Positions 25,860 to 35,000 of a DNA stretch of 64,000 nucleotides are shown piece by piece. The DNA comes from Aureitalea sp. L0-47. GTDB lineage: Bacteria; Bacteroidota; Bacteroidia; Flavobacteriales; Flavobacteriaceae. Below the pieces are notes generated by a model. It made no database searches, was not told the origin of the DNA, and saw only the letters and a program-made list of their open reading frames with translations. The translations under genes and the position numbers were made by a program. The stretch's first letter is position 1; every line of letters starts with the position of its first letter. The stretch covers positions 1-64,000 of the forward strand of contig NZ_JAFMTQ010000002.1 of the NCBI RefSeq assembly GCF_026126405.1, in the 5' to 3' direction.

Positions 25860-26651
25860 TTATTGTGCTTCAAAGACAATGGGAACCCTATATACCACAT
25901 TTACGGGTTTGTCTCCCTGCATCCCCGGTTTCAGCCTGGGGAGAAGATTTATTACACGTTCTGCTTCATTCTCGAGTTCACGCTCCGGGGCCCTCGACTT
26001 GATCTCGGTCACTTTGCCTTCGGTGTCTATCTTAAACTGTACATATATTCTGAATACTGTTCCAGAATCCAAATAAGAGAATTCTTCCGTATCAAATTTC
26101 TTTCCTATAAAAGATCGGATATTGTCTGAAAGACATTGTTTCCTTTCCTCGTTGGAACCTAAGGATTCACAGCCCGGAAAAACGGGTGCAAATTCAACCG
26201 TATTCACATTTTCAGTGCTTGGTGGTTCAGGAGTAGTTATGGGTGTTACGGGCACTACCTGGGCTTCTATAGGAGTGGTAGGGGCAACCGGAGTTTCAAC
26301 AATATCCGTAAGGTTAGAAGCTACAGCTATTACTGAAGTGATGGTTTTCGGACGAACAACAGGTGCTACTTTGATTATCTCCGGTTTCGGGGTCACTACG
26401 ATATCCGGCTTATCGACAACATAGGTTTGAGTTGGTGGATCCAAAAACGGGTCTGATCCAACTGCAATTTCCTTTATCACTTTGAGACCGATGGTACTTT
26501 CCACCACCAAAATGGTGATGCCAAGACTTATAATAAGCCCGATTTGAAAGTACAACCTAGAGTTCCACTTGTGATTAACGCTCTTCTTATCCTCTCTTTT
26601 CGAAAGCATTTTTGGTTGATCGCTTCTGAAATTCTGTACTGATGGTTTCAT
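25860..26651 (-). CDS. Energy transducer TonB-like protein, copy 1
   Basis: 263 residues. N-terminal cytosolic segment, one membrane helix (LYFQIGLIISLGITILVV), a long proline/valine/threonine-rich periplasmic linker (about residues 65-160) and a TonB C-terminal domain with VFPGCESLGSNEERKQC, ELENEAERVINLLPRLKPG and KPVNVVYRVPIVFEAQ. TonB proteins carry proton-motive energy to outer-membrane receptors; no exbB/exbD is nearby. This copy is more diverged than the next two: its linker has scattered prolines, not a solid poly-Pro tract. ATG 26651 or 26660 are both possible. Flanked by terminators on both sides, so it is probably a single transcript. Confidence 0.85.
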   Translation of the reverse strand: MKPSVQNFRSDQPKMLSKREDKKSVNHKWNSRLYFQIGLIISLGITILVVESTIGLKVIKEIAVGSDPFLDPPTQTYVVDKPDIVVTPKPEIIKVAPVVRPKTITSVIAVASNLTDIVETPVAPTTPIEAQVVPVTPITTPEPPSTENVNTVEFAPVFPGCESLGSNEERKQCLSDNIRSFIGKKFDTEEFSYLDSGTVFRIYVQFKIDTEGKVTEIKSRAPERELENEAERVINLLPRLKPGMQGDKPVNVVYRVPIVFEAQ

Positions 26652-26702
26652 AATGTACATGTTTAAGGATTAATAGTACATTAAGAATACAAGGGTTATG
26701 CC

Positions 26703-26731
26703 AAAAAAAATCTCCGGACTTAGCCGGAGAT
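26703..26731 (-). terminator. Intrinsic terminator after tonB copy 2
   Basis: ATCTCCGG/CCGGAGAT stem with a 6-base loop followed, on the minus strand, by eight T. It is 23 bases after the stop of the gene at 26754-27479. Confidence 0.85.
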
Positions 26732-26753
26732 CTTTATCTATATAGTATGGAAT

Positions 26754-27479
26754 TTAATTCTGTACCTCAAAAACGATGGGTAGTGCATATAATACCCCTA
26801 CCGGCTTTCCTCTTTGCTTTCCTGGAGTCATCTTCGGTAGTTGCTTTACAACCTTGATGGCTTCCTGTTCTAATTTCGGGTGTGGAGCTCGTGCCCGAAC
26901 ACCTACAACATTTCCGCTTCTGTCAATTTTAAACTGAACAGAAATACGCTGTCTTCCTGCATCCAGTCCAAGATCGTTCGCTAATTCACTATTGAATTTC
27001 TTCTGAACAAACTTCTGAATCTTTTCAGACATACATTTTTTCTTGGCATTGTTGTTCCCTGCGCTTTCGCATCCGGGATAGATAGGAACATTTTCAATAA
27101 CTGCGAACGGTACGTCTGCGATCTCTTCTTCTATTTCTTCTTCGATCTCTTCGATCTCAACGATCTCCTCTTCTGTGTCTGTTTCGGTAGATTCTATTAT
27201 GGTTTCCTCCACATCCTCTTCATCTTCAACAACTTCGATTACTTCCGGAGCTGGTGGTGGCGGTGGTGGCGGTGGTGGTGGCTCAATAGGTTGGGTAATT
27301 GGAACTTCTTCCTCCAGTTCGTCGGAGACCTCAAGCATATCACGACCAAGGTCTGACTTGTCGAATGTTTTATGCTCTATAGCTCCCCATGAAATCAGCA
27401 GCATAATGATAAGCCCTAATTGAAAAAAGAGCACACTTCTGTTACTTACATCAGCCTTTGGGCTTTTCTTACTTTCCAT
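26754..27479 (-). CDS. Energy transducer TonB-like protein, copy 2
   Basis: 241 residues: short cytosolic part, membrane helix (VLFFQLGLIIMLLISWGAI), proline tract (nine prolines in a row in EPPPPPPPPPPAPE, about residues 65-80), a strongly acidic stretch (about 80-125), and a TonB C-terminal domain with VPIYPGCESAGNNNAKKKC, HPKLEQEAIKVVKQLPKMTPG and KPVGVLYALPIVFEVQ. It is very similar to copy 3. The poly-Pro stretch is encoded by a GGT/GGC-type repeat on the plus strand at about 27250-27280 and may vary in length. Role as for TonB; receptor unknown. Confidence 0.9.
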   Translation of the reverse strand: MESKKSPKADVSNRSVLFFQLGLIIMLLISWGAIEHKTFDKSDLGRDMLEVSDELEEEVPITQPIEPPPPPPPPPPAPEVIEVVEDEEDVEETIIESTETDTEEEIVEIEEIEEEIEEEIADVPFAVIENVPIYPGCESAGNNNAKKKCMSEKIQKFVQKKFNSELANDLGLDAGRQRISVQFKIDRSGNVVGVRARAPHPKLEQEAIKVVKQLPKMTPGKQRGKPVGVLYALPIVFEVQN

Positions 27480-27562
27480 AATAGAGTATTTAGATAGTTG
27501 CTAAAATATGCAAATTCTTATATAAAAGTAAAGTCTCTAACGGAAATTTAAGAAAATTGCAA

Positions 27563-28291
27563 CTATTCTGTTCTTACATCGAACAAAATAGGTAACGCGT
27601 ATTGTACACCAACGGGTTTACCGCTTTGTTTTCCAGGTTGCATATCGGGCAATGAAGACACGACGTCTACTGCCTCTTTTTCAAGCCTGGGGTGTGGTGC
27701 ACGTGCACGTACGTCTACGACTTTACCAGTGTGGTCTATCCGAAACTGTACGTGTATACGTTGTCTACCTTCCAGTCCAAGTTCTCCAGCAAGATCAGAA
27801 TTGAACTTATTTTGAACGAACTGCTGGACCTTTTCAGACATACATTTTTTACGCTGAGCGTTGTTTGACAAATTCTCGCAACCAGGATAGATAGGTACAT
27901 TCTCAATCACGTGGAACGGAACATTTATTATCTCTTCCTCGATCACAACTTCTTCAATCTCTTCGATCTCCGCAATCTCTGCATTTTCATCTGTCTCGGT
28001 AGATTCGATTATAGTCTCTTCAATATCCGCCTCATCTTCTACCTGTACGATCACCGTGGCAACAGTTTGGGCAGGTGGTGGAGGCGGTGGAGCCTGCAAA
28101 GGCTCGGTCACTGGAATTATCTCTTCCAAAGCATCAGAAACGTCAATCATATCGCGTTCCATCTCACCCGTGTCATAGGATTTAATTTCCAGCGCCTGCC
28201 ATGTTAAAAATAACATGAAGATCATTCCAATTTGAAAGAAGATCATACTCCTCTTTCCTAAATCGAATTTGGGATTCTTTTTGACTTCCAT
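27563..28291 (-). CDS. Energy transducer TonB-like protein, copy 3
   Basis: 242 residues with the same plan as copy 2: membrane helix (MIFFQIGMIFMLFLTWQAL), proline stretch (APPPPPPAQT), acidic stretch (EDEADIEETIIESTETDENA), then the C-terminal domain with VPIYPGCENLSNNAQRKKC, HPRLEKEAVDVVSSLPDMQPG and KPVGVQYALPILFDV. Residue identity to copy 2 is high throughout, so this is a recent tandem duplication. Two cysteines flanking a helix are shared by all three copies and by the N-terminal part of the remB product. The 31-base gap to the VanZ-like gene upstream suggests cotranscription with it. Confidence 0.9.
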   Translation of the reverse strand: MEVKKNPKFDLGKRSMIFFQIGMIFMLFLTWQALEIKSYDTGEMERDMIDVSDALEEIIPVTEPLQAPPPPPPAQTVATVIVQVEDEADIEETIIESTETDENAEIAEIEEIEEVVIEEEIINVPFHVIENVPIYPGCENLSNNAQRKKCMSEKVQQFVQNKFNSDLAGELGLEGRQRIHVQFRIDHTGKVVDVRARAPHPRLEKEAVDVVSSLPDMQPGKQSGKPVGVQYALPILFDVRTE

Positions 28292-28322
28292 ACGTAATTA
28301 TTTTAGGCGTTCAACTTTCAAC

Positions 28323-28712
28323 TTAAATCTTCTTTCTGACTAACTTAAAAGTGAGAAGCCCTAATAAATCACCTGATGCATTTGCAACGATGTCCAAAAT
28401 ATCAAAGGTTCTTGTTTCGGTGAACCACTGCTGAAAGGCTTCAACAACTATGCCATAAAAGAAGCATGAAACCAAAGCTAACAGAAGCATTTTAGAAGAA
28501 AAATGACTTTGGTCACCTAAATAAACGTACGTCAGCCATATTGCTGCCAGTATCCAATGAATCAGCGTATGACCGAGCTTATCCAACCATGGGAATGGCA
28601 GAAAAGCATCCTCCGGTACGGGAGTGAAAAATAAAAATGTAATAAAGATGGTATAAGAAATACCAGCTATGAGCAATGAATTACGCCCCGATAAGTTCTT
28701 TGTATTGCCCAT
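28323..28712 (-). CDS. VanZ-like family membrane protein
   Basis: About 129 residues with four predicted helices and the lines [20 protein letters not shown] and [34 protein letters not shown], typical of VanZ-like small membrane proteins. Function unknown; no link to vancomycin resistance should be read into the name. The ATG (28712, or 28715) lies inside the end of gcvH, overlapping it by about 32 bases. An in-frame TTG at 28674, just past the gcvH stop, is an alternative start that would avoid the overlap. In flavobacteria this gene commonly follows gcvH and sprA, to my knowledge. Confidence 0.82.
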   Translation of the reverse strand: MGNTKNLSGRNSLLIAGISYTIFITFLFFTPVPEDAFLPFPWLDKLGHTLIHWILAAIWLTYVYLGDQSHFSSKMLLLALVSCFFYGIVVEAFQQWFTETRTFDILDIVANASGDLLGLLTFKLVRKKI

Positions 28713-29061
28713 CATCTAGCAGATCATCCAATTCGCCTGCATCCGAAAACTTGATCTTAACCATCCAGCCCTTGTCATATGGGTCTGAATTCACTATTTC
28801 GGGCTCAGACTCAAGTTCTTCGTTAAATTCTACGATCTCTCCTGAAATCGGAATGAATAGATCCGACACCGTTTTAACAGCCTCAACTGTTCCAAAAACT
28901 TCATCCTTGTCGAGGGTTTCATCCACTGTCTCCACCTCAACATATACAATATCACCTAATTCCCCCTGTGCGAAATCAGTAATTCCAACAACGGCAATAT
29001 CGCCCTCTATGCGAACCCACTCGTGGTCCTTTGTATACTTTAAGTCTGATGGTACATTCAT
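28681..29061 (-). CDS. gcvH: Glycine cleavage system H protein
   Basis: 126 residues, full family length. The lipoylated lysine lies in the motif [14 protein letters not shown] (about residue 64). The N-terminal line [14 protein letters not shown] and the C-terminal [14 protein letters not shown] are as in GcvH. The H protein shuttles the methylamine group between P, T and L proteins in the cytosol; gcvP and gcvT are not in this window. It lies 29 bases downstream of sprA and overlaps the VanZ-like gene at its end, so it is cotranscribed with the sprA block. Confidence 0.95.
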   Translation of the reverse strand: MNVPSDLKYTKDHEWVRIEGDIAVVGITDFAQGELGDIVYVEVETVDETLDKDEVFGTVEAVKTVSDLFIPISGEIVEFNEELESEPEIVNSDPYDKGWMVKIKFSDAGELDDLLDDGQYKELIGA

Positions 29062-29090
29062 AATTATTCTAAATTTTTTTCAAGTCGTAA

Positions 29091-32000
29091 TTAGTTTCCA
29101 AAGTTGTAACGCAATGTTATACCACTCCTGATCGTGGTCTGCGGGAAGGCCGTCGAGATCGCATATTCAGAGAATGTGTGGTCATAGTAAAACAGCGCTG
29201 TTAAATTCTTACTCAAGGCGTAATCCATGGTAAACTGAATTCCATAAATCGTTTGGCCCGCCGTTGTTTGATTGTTTTCAATATCCAGGTAACGGATAAT
29301 CGTTTTGTTATCCCTTCTCGAGAGATCAAGCTTAAAGTTCAGATCACTCTTCAATATCTTCTTCTTACCGCCGAAGTTTGTTCCTATCCTAAGATCCTTG
29401 ATTCGGTAACCTAATCCCACAACGATCTCATCTCCCTGGATCTCAGTGAGCAGGTTATTCGCGAAGCTCAATGAAAGCGCACGATCCTTTCTCAATTCGG
29501 CTAGTATATTAATAGAGTTCTTCATTTCAAAATCGATACGGATCAAGGGTGAGAACTGCTCGGTCAAGTTTACATTGGTCAGGAAGGTTTGCGGTTTGAA
29601 ATTACCCGCCTGATCCGTAGCAGTTGGGTCCAGAGGATCATAATCAAGATTTGTCTGGAATTGATTCACTGTATAGCCCGCTCTATATCCATGCTGAATA
29701 GAGAATCGCCTAAAGCGCTTCTTGAACCAGGCCAGTTTCATCAATCCGGTGTATTTCAAATCCCAGTTTGGTAATGGAACATCTCTGAATATCCCTGTTT
29801 TTTCCTTTGACGCATCACTTCCCTTATACGCCGACAAGAAGGCCGGAAGCAATACATCCTGACTTCCTTTTCCAAATCCTACCGGGAAGCCATCGTCATC
29901 TACTGGGAAATTCGTAGTTCCGTAGAAATCTTCTGCCAAACGGTTTGCGATCACTACTCTGTTACTTCTGAATTCATCAAAGGCCACAGATTCAATTTCA
30001 TCACTCCTGCCGAATGCCGTACTGATCAGCATAGTAGATATACTGAAGTTCCCTGAAGCAAATGGCGTTAAGGATCGGTACAACCCGTCTTCCACTATAT
30101 AATTCTCAGCATAATTTTCAGAATAGATCCTGTTACCGTTAAAGTCGATCTTAAGATCTGAGAGCGGTTCCAGGTTCACCTGGTAATCCAGTTGTTTATT
30201 TTCTACTTCAGTATACTGTTCATTGAATTCAGGATACAAGGTTAACCAACCTTTACGCGCTGCCAGTTCCCGTACTTCACGCTGACTACCGAATACAAAC
30301 CCGGCCGTTGGCTTCAACGTACCCATCATTCCGATAGAACGCGTATAACCTGGCAGATAAATACCGTTATTCTCCTGATAATTCAACTGAATTTTTTTAA
30401 TCGAGGTAACCAATCCAATAAGTGTATTGAGAGCTTTCTCGCCACCGCTAAGCGATGTACCTCCGCCTCCTTGAGCTCCTCGGCCTCCCGCAGCACCACC
30501 TTCAGATAGTTGTCCGGCAGCACCTTTGGCTTCCTGGCCTCCGTCTTTTCCTCCGCCATTGCCTTTCCCCGCAGCTTCTTTTTGAGATTTTACCTTGGAG
30601 TTCCCACCTCCGCCGTTTCCAGCTCCACCTCGTCCTCCTCGACTGCTCGGTTTGATCTTGGTGAGCCCTAAATAGCGGTACAAGGTATTCATGTCAAGAT
30701 TAGAATTGATCCGGTGCGTACTGGCATTTTGAACCGAATTTCCAAGATCGAAGAACTCCGGGTTGTCATCTCCAATTGGGAATGGAATGTTACTTAATAA
30801 ATCACTACCGTCCTGCCATTGGAAATCTCCCTGGTAAGAGTAGGTAGCTCGAATGAACTTCAGGAATGGGAATTTATCGAAAGGCAGATCATAATTCACC
30901 TGTAGTGACTGGAAATGCTGGTTTGGCTGACCAACTTCGAAGAAACCATCCCATATTCCTACAGTATTGTCCACGTTGTAAATTACATTTCCGTCGTTCT
31001 GCAATTCCGGAGTGATGTAATTATTAATGATACGGTTATTCGATGCATTGAAGTTGAATCGAAGTGACCGTGTAAGGTTCCAGTTTACAGTATATTGCCA
31101 ATCGAATAAGAAATTCCTCTGGTACAATAACGGTACAGGCTTGAGATTCTGAGCAAGATTGATTTCCCTGAATTTCTGTTCGTTGTATTGCCGTATAATA
31201 TTTGAATTTACAGAAAGGTTTGTTGGAAGGTAATTAAGGTTCAAATCCTTAAGGAACTTCCAGTATTTCCCAGTAAATAAGGAGTCGTTCTTCTTAAACG
31301 GCTCATAGGTCTTTTGCGGGAAATTATAGTCGTAAGTGGCTCCTACCCTGACATTCTGATCTATAGATTCTTCAATCTCGAAGTCCCGATGGTCCGTCTG
31401 GTTATAAGAGTATGAGACAGTGAAGTTTGAAATATCATATGGCATAGGAGGCTTTTCACTGGTTCGATTCTTCCTCACCCCAATGAAGTTTACACTTTGT
31501 CTTCGAGTATAGTCCTCTGCTTGTTCCTGTATTCGCGACCTCTCGGCGGCATCCGTGGTATTGTCCAGCCGTGTTTCCAGTTCAATATCATCAAATTCAG
31601 GATCGAACTGTGGTGTGATCAAAGCTTCTGAACGTCCATAATTGAAGGGTAGGTTAATACCCCAATTCTGCGGAAGTAATTGTCCCAGGTTCACATTTGT
31701 TACAACATCGTACTGTTGTGCATCTTCCCGGCTTCTTTGGTTTGGTCCTTGTTCAATTCCTCCGAAACCAATAGTGCTCATACCCGCTGTGGCACTTAGA
31801 TTCATGAAATCGGCCATATTTGCATCCATACTGGCTACAGCGGCCCATCCTCCCTGGTTTTTCAATTCTGAAAGGCGCAATTCATTGAACCATACCTCAC
31901 CCGAAACATCACTTGTTGTTGCGTTTCGAAGTCCTAGCATGATCACACGAACATTACCAAAACTCGGATTTCCCTGAATCCCGATCCTTACTTCGTTCTC

Positions 32001-35000
32001 AGCTCCGTCTACGGTACTGGGATCAAGTTCACTTTGATCAAAGAATTGAAGCTGGGTAGGGTCTACATTTGGGTTACCCAATGTTCGGGTCTTAGCTTCC
32101 TGAAGCAAACTCAACGGTAAGTTCAGTCGGTTCTCAATAGGCCATATATCTTCAGCAGAAGTTACATTAAACGCAGTAGGATTCAACGGTATCTGGATCT
32201 CATAGAAGTTCTGATTGATATCGTTACCCATTCGAATAAAGGCTACCATGTCCCCATCGCTCAGGGCAGCTTCGTTCAGAAGAGATTCGGCATGAATGAA
32301 CATCTCTAGGTTCTCATACTGCCTCATATCCACGTTGAAGTTCTTATAAACTCCCCTTCCATCGCCAGGTTCCAGACCGGTCACACGAAGTGCGAGCGAC
32401 TGTTCATTCTGACGGATAATATTATTGTTGTTATTCAATTCCTCACGGAATACACCCGGAGGCAGAACGTATGGAATAGGTTGCCTGTTCTCGTTTTGTT
32501 CAATGTTAACAGCTTCGTTTTCGAATAATGTATCGTCCAAATCCGGATCCTCACCAGTGATATCCAGTGTTTGAATATAACGACGATAATCACCTCGTAC
32601 CAGGTCGAGTGATCCGAAGCGAAGGATCGTATTCTCACTGAAATCGGTCATGTACATTCGCATCCAACGGATTGAACGATAATCGGCAATTCCATTTACA
32701 GCGCGATCCGGTTCACTGATCGGTATCCTGAACTGAACCCAGCGTACCGGTATGGTTTCGTTATTCTGAAGGGTCACATCTAATTCCTTAACATCCGTTA
32801 CGAATTCGTTCGTTGCCGGATCCAACATATCCCTTTTTATCTCAATATCGTATTCGAAGTAACTGTCAACCGTGTTCATGGTAAAGTCACGGTTGATATC
32901 TTCAACATCGGGCTGAGGTGTAGAACCACGGTTGGTATCACCTACCTCAACGGGCGAGTTACCTTCAGTTCCATTATATTGCAAATATCTTTCAAGGATG
33001 TTACCTTCTGCTTGGAGGAAGTATTCGTAATTATCCCCTGCAGGATCCGCAAGACCCCCAAATTCGGGGAATTGGGCAGCTTCCTCTACGTCATTCAATC
33101 CGTCGAAACCAATATCCTGATTAATTCTTTCCTGTCCTTCCGTATCGAAGGTATACACCAGCGCCTGACTCGTAGGTACTTTACCCCAGGCGGTAGGCGT
33201 GGTATTCGTGACACTACCATCCTCCGGTAGTCCGTTCTCGTATTGCTTTCTACCATCCTTCAGGACATCCTCCGAGATATTACCCAGGTTAAATCGTAAT
33301 ACACCACCGGGGTTGTCCGCATTTTCGTCATAAATAAACGGATCCATTAACCAGAATTGAATGTATTCTACGTTGGACCGCTCAAAGTCTGTTGTTGAAA
33401 GTTGTCTTGTTATTCCTCCGAATCGACTCTCCGGATCCGGAAGGGAATTTCCTCCACCCAGCTCCGGGTTGAAGTTGTAAGGCCCCCTTTCGCTTGGGTA
33501 ATAGGCCAGATCAAGTGAAAACAGCGCTTGTGTCTGCCCTTGTATAATATCCTGGTTCGGGAAGATCTCATCCCTAAATACCCTCCGCGTAAATGGGGAA
33601 GACAGATCTTCGTCGTCTATTCCTTCAGGTCGCTGGGTACTGTAGAAAATTGGGTCGATGGTATACCAGGCCAGCTTAGCCCTGTTATAGTTGTAGCCTA
33701 GATCTCCGTTGGCTCGCTCACCACCTAAGCCAATCGGTACACTGGAAAGGTACCAGCTTAGCGGCGCTTTTACATCGAGTTCTGTCTGTGATGCTTCAAA
33801 ATCGTCAACATAAACAGTTGCCTTTCCATCGAAGTCGGCTACTTTAGGTGCACCCGGGAAAAGATAGGCGAATTCACCACGAACCGAGACATTGGATTCT
33901 ACATCTGTGTCTATGTTCGGTAATTTGTTTACCAATCGGGTTAAGAATGGAACTTCCGTAGAGAAATTCGCATTCAGACCTACAATTGTATTGTTGATAG
34001 GCTCAACATTATACGATGATTTCTGTGTAAGGGGACGCTCATTCAAATTCAAATAGGTTGCACCTACCTGGAAATTCTCATTAAACTTGTGTTCCACATT
34101 CAAACCTGTGAATCGCTTGGTCTGCTGTCCGAAAAGTGTGTTGTTTTCAGTAGTAATTTGAATAGGTGTATCCGAATTCAAGAGGGCAGGGTCCAGTATC
34201 TGAACACGACCGAGCTGGTAATTCACCGTATAATCAACACCTTCAACAAGTACTCTTCCTCCGGCTGTTACGGTTACCGAACCTTGCGGCACGTTGAAAG
34301 CACCAATCGGAATACCGTCCTGTCCTGTAGATTTATATGTACCTTTTAATTGGAATTTGTTCTTATCACTTTGCTCTTGTTCGGCAATAATTTTGGTCGA
34401 ATCGTAAAGACTTTTGAATACGTATCTATTCTGGTTGGCATTATAAGATGTGGGAATCTCGTAATTCTCCGGACCACCTGGAGTAAGATCCAGTTTTTCG
34501 AACAGATATTCACCGAAAGGTTCGACGCTGGTAAAGATGATAAGGCCGTTTTGTTCATCTACGGTAAGTCCTGGTATGAAGTCGAAGAAACCGTCTCCTC
34601 CTTCCTGGGGGTCATTGTTGAAATTCACCTTATCGAGATTGAACACATTCAGTAAGATCGTATCATCTACGTCTTCGGGAAGGTCCACCGCCGGAAACTC
34701 CGGAGTGCCTGCTGCCGGAACAATATAGTTAAGGGGAGATGGATCTGTGTAAAATATATTTAATCTGAAATCTTCCTGCTCCAGTTGGAAAGCACCCAGG
34801 GCATAGATGTTTTTCATCATGATGTCCCAGATCGGTTCGTCTACATTTGTGATATTACTCTTAAGCAGTTTCACAACGAGGTTTTGAGGCAGTCCACCTT
34901 CAGGCGGAGAGTTAGGGTTCATACCCGGAACGGTTTGTCCGGTAGCTTCAACCCCATCGTTAGAAAATTCACCCACCTGGTACACTTTTCCATTAACCGT

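Noticed and set aside
26703-26731. Read as a riboswitch or leader structure
   Set aside because: It directly follows the tonB stop and has a T-run on the gene's strand, so it is an ordinary terminator.
27175-27423. Plus-strand frame with poly-Gly/Ser opposite tonB copy 2
   Set aside because: It is the complement of the poly-Pro/acidic codons; low complexity explains the lack of stops.
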